This document shows positions 63,679 through 64,000 of a stretch of 64,000 bases of DNA, piece by piece (position 1 is the first letter of the stretch; every line of letters begins with the position of its first letter). Position numbers and translations under genes: made by a program. The stretch covers positions 1 through 64,000 of the forward strand of contig NZ_JAUSUH010000006.1 in the NCBI RefSeq assembly GCF_030813595.1. The letters run 5' to 3'. The stretch is from Ancylobacter vacuolatus (GTDB lineage Bacteria; Pseudomonadota; Alphaproteobacteria; Rhizobiales; Xanthobacteraceae). The notes beneath the pieces were generated by a model, which searched no databases, was not told the origin of the DNA, and worked only from the letters and a program-made list of their open reading frames with translations.

Positions 63679-64000
63679 ATGGAAACCCGGAAGAGCGAGG
63701 CGGACGTGACCGCGAGAGCTGCGCGCCCGCGCGCCGTGCTTATTGCAGGACCGACTGCGAGCGGCAAGTCGGCGCTGGCGCTTGACCTCGCCGAGCGCAC
63801 GGGCGGCGTGGTCATCAACGCCGATTCCATGCAGGTCTATCGCGACCTCCGGGTGCTCTCGGCGCGGCCGACGCGAGAGGAAGAGGCGCGGGCGCCGCAT
63901 CGGCTCTACGGCCATGTCGACGGGGGTGAGGACTATTCGGTCGCGCACTGGCTTGACGAGGCGGCGGCCGTGTTGGGCGAGGCGGAGCGCGCGGGCCGCC
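63679..64000 (+). CDS. miaA: tRNA dimethylallyltransferase, 3' part beyond window
   Basis: This enzyme isopentenylates A37 of tRNAs that read UNN codons. The first 107 codons are present. After a short N-terminus comes the P-loop [20 protein letters not shown], then [20 protein letters not shown] and [19 protein letters not shown], the standard MiaA start. The ATG at 63679 follows AAGGCAGG. A GTG at 63706 is an alternative. It is divergent from serB, a common arrangement in Rhizobiales. Confidence 0.95.
   Translation, partial: METRKSEADVTARAARPRAVLIAGPTASGKSALALDLAERTGGVVINADSMQVYRDLRVLSARPTREEEARAPHRLYGHVDGGEDYSVAHWLDEAAAVLGEAERAGR

Overview
This 64 kb window is high-GC chromosomal DNA from an alphaproteobacterium, most likely of the order Hyphomicrobiales (Rhizobiales). 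The Xanthobacteraceae (Ancylobacter/Starkeya-like) are a guess. The evidence is the alphaproteobacterial order of the division and cell-wall (dcw) cluster, the position of rnpB beside a murein amidase and mraZ, an FtsZ with a long linker, a short secreted extensin-like lipoprotein, and a Rhizobiales-type intergenic repeat. There is no prophage, transposon, CRISPR array, plasmid gene or defence island. Nearly everything is conserved housekeeping sequence.

Layout. 1-6.7 kb: the 3'-truncated transhydrogenase alpha subunit pntA and pyruvate carboxylase pyc (minus strand), then pyruvate kinase pyk (plus strand), a pyruvate-node group. 6.7-9.8 kb: a GFA-family zinc protein, a hairpin plus REP/RIME-like repeat, an L,D-transpeptidase, two secreted proteins of unknown role (one of only 52 aa) and a TetR regulator. 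9.8-13 kb: a compact aliphatic amidase locus, amiC-amiR-amiE, with a strong intrinsic terminator in the amiR-amiE leader, suggesting ANTAR-type antitermination. 13-17.5 kb: an extensin-like lipoprotein, a DapB-like oxidoreductase lacking the usual catalytic histidines, RNase P RNA, a lytic transglycosylase and an amidase. 17.6-38.4 kb: the dcw cluster mraZ-rsmH-ftsL-ftsI-murE-murF-mraY / murD-ftsW-murG-murC-murB-ddl-ftsQ-ftsA-ftsZ, with four 10-bp-phased MraZ boxes in front. A metallo-beta-lactamase-fold gene on the opposite strand and REP-like palindromes interrupt it between mraY and murD.

38.7-48.4 kb: lpxC, a possible 36-aa antisense ORF, bamD, recN, a GT2-GtrA fusion followed by a GT39/ArnT-like transferase (probably a lipid-linked sugar transfer pair), ligA and a cysteine hydrolase. 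48.4-53 kb: a 50-aa DUF3309 protein, Xaa-Pro aminopeptidase, and a divergent dialkylglycine decarboxylase / LysR pair (dgdA-dgdR). 53-64 kb: a UvrD/PcrA helicase, prmA, a thioesterase, an FAD-linked D-2-hydroxyacid oxidase, a 1205-aa AsmA protein, serB, and the 5' part of miaA, cut by the window end.

The genes form a coherent envelope programme: precursor synthesis (mur, mraY, ddl), septal machinery (fts), wall remodelling (transpeptidase, transglycosylase, amidase), lipid A (lpxC) and outer-membrane assembly (bamD). I found no clearly new multi-gene system. The points most worth a second look are the ami leader, the gene inserted in the dcw cluster, the catalytically altered DapB paralogue and the small ORFs.
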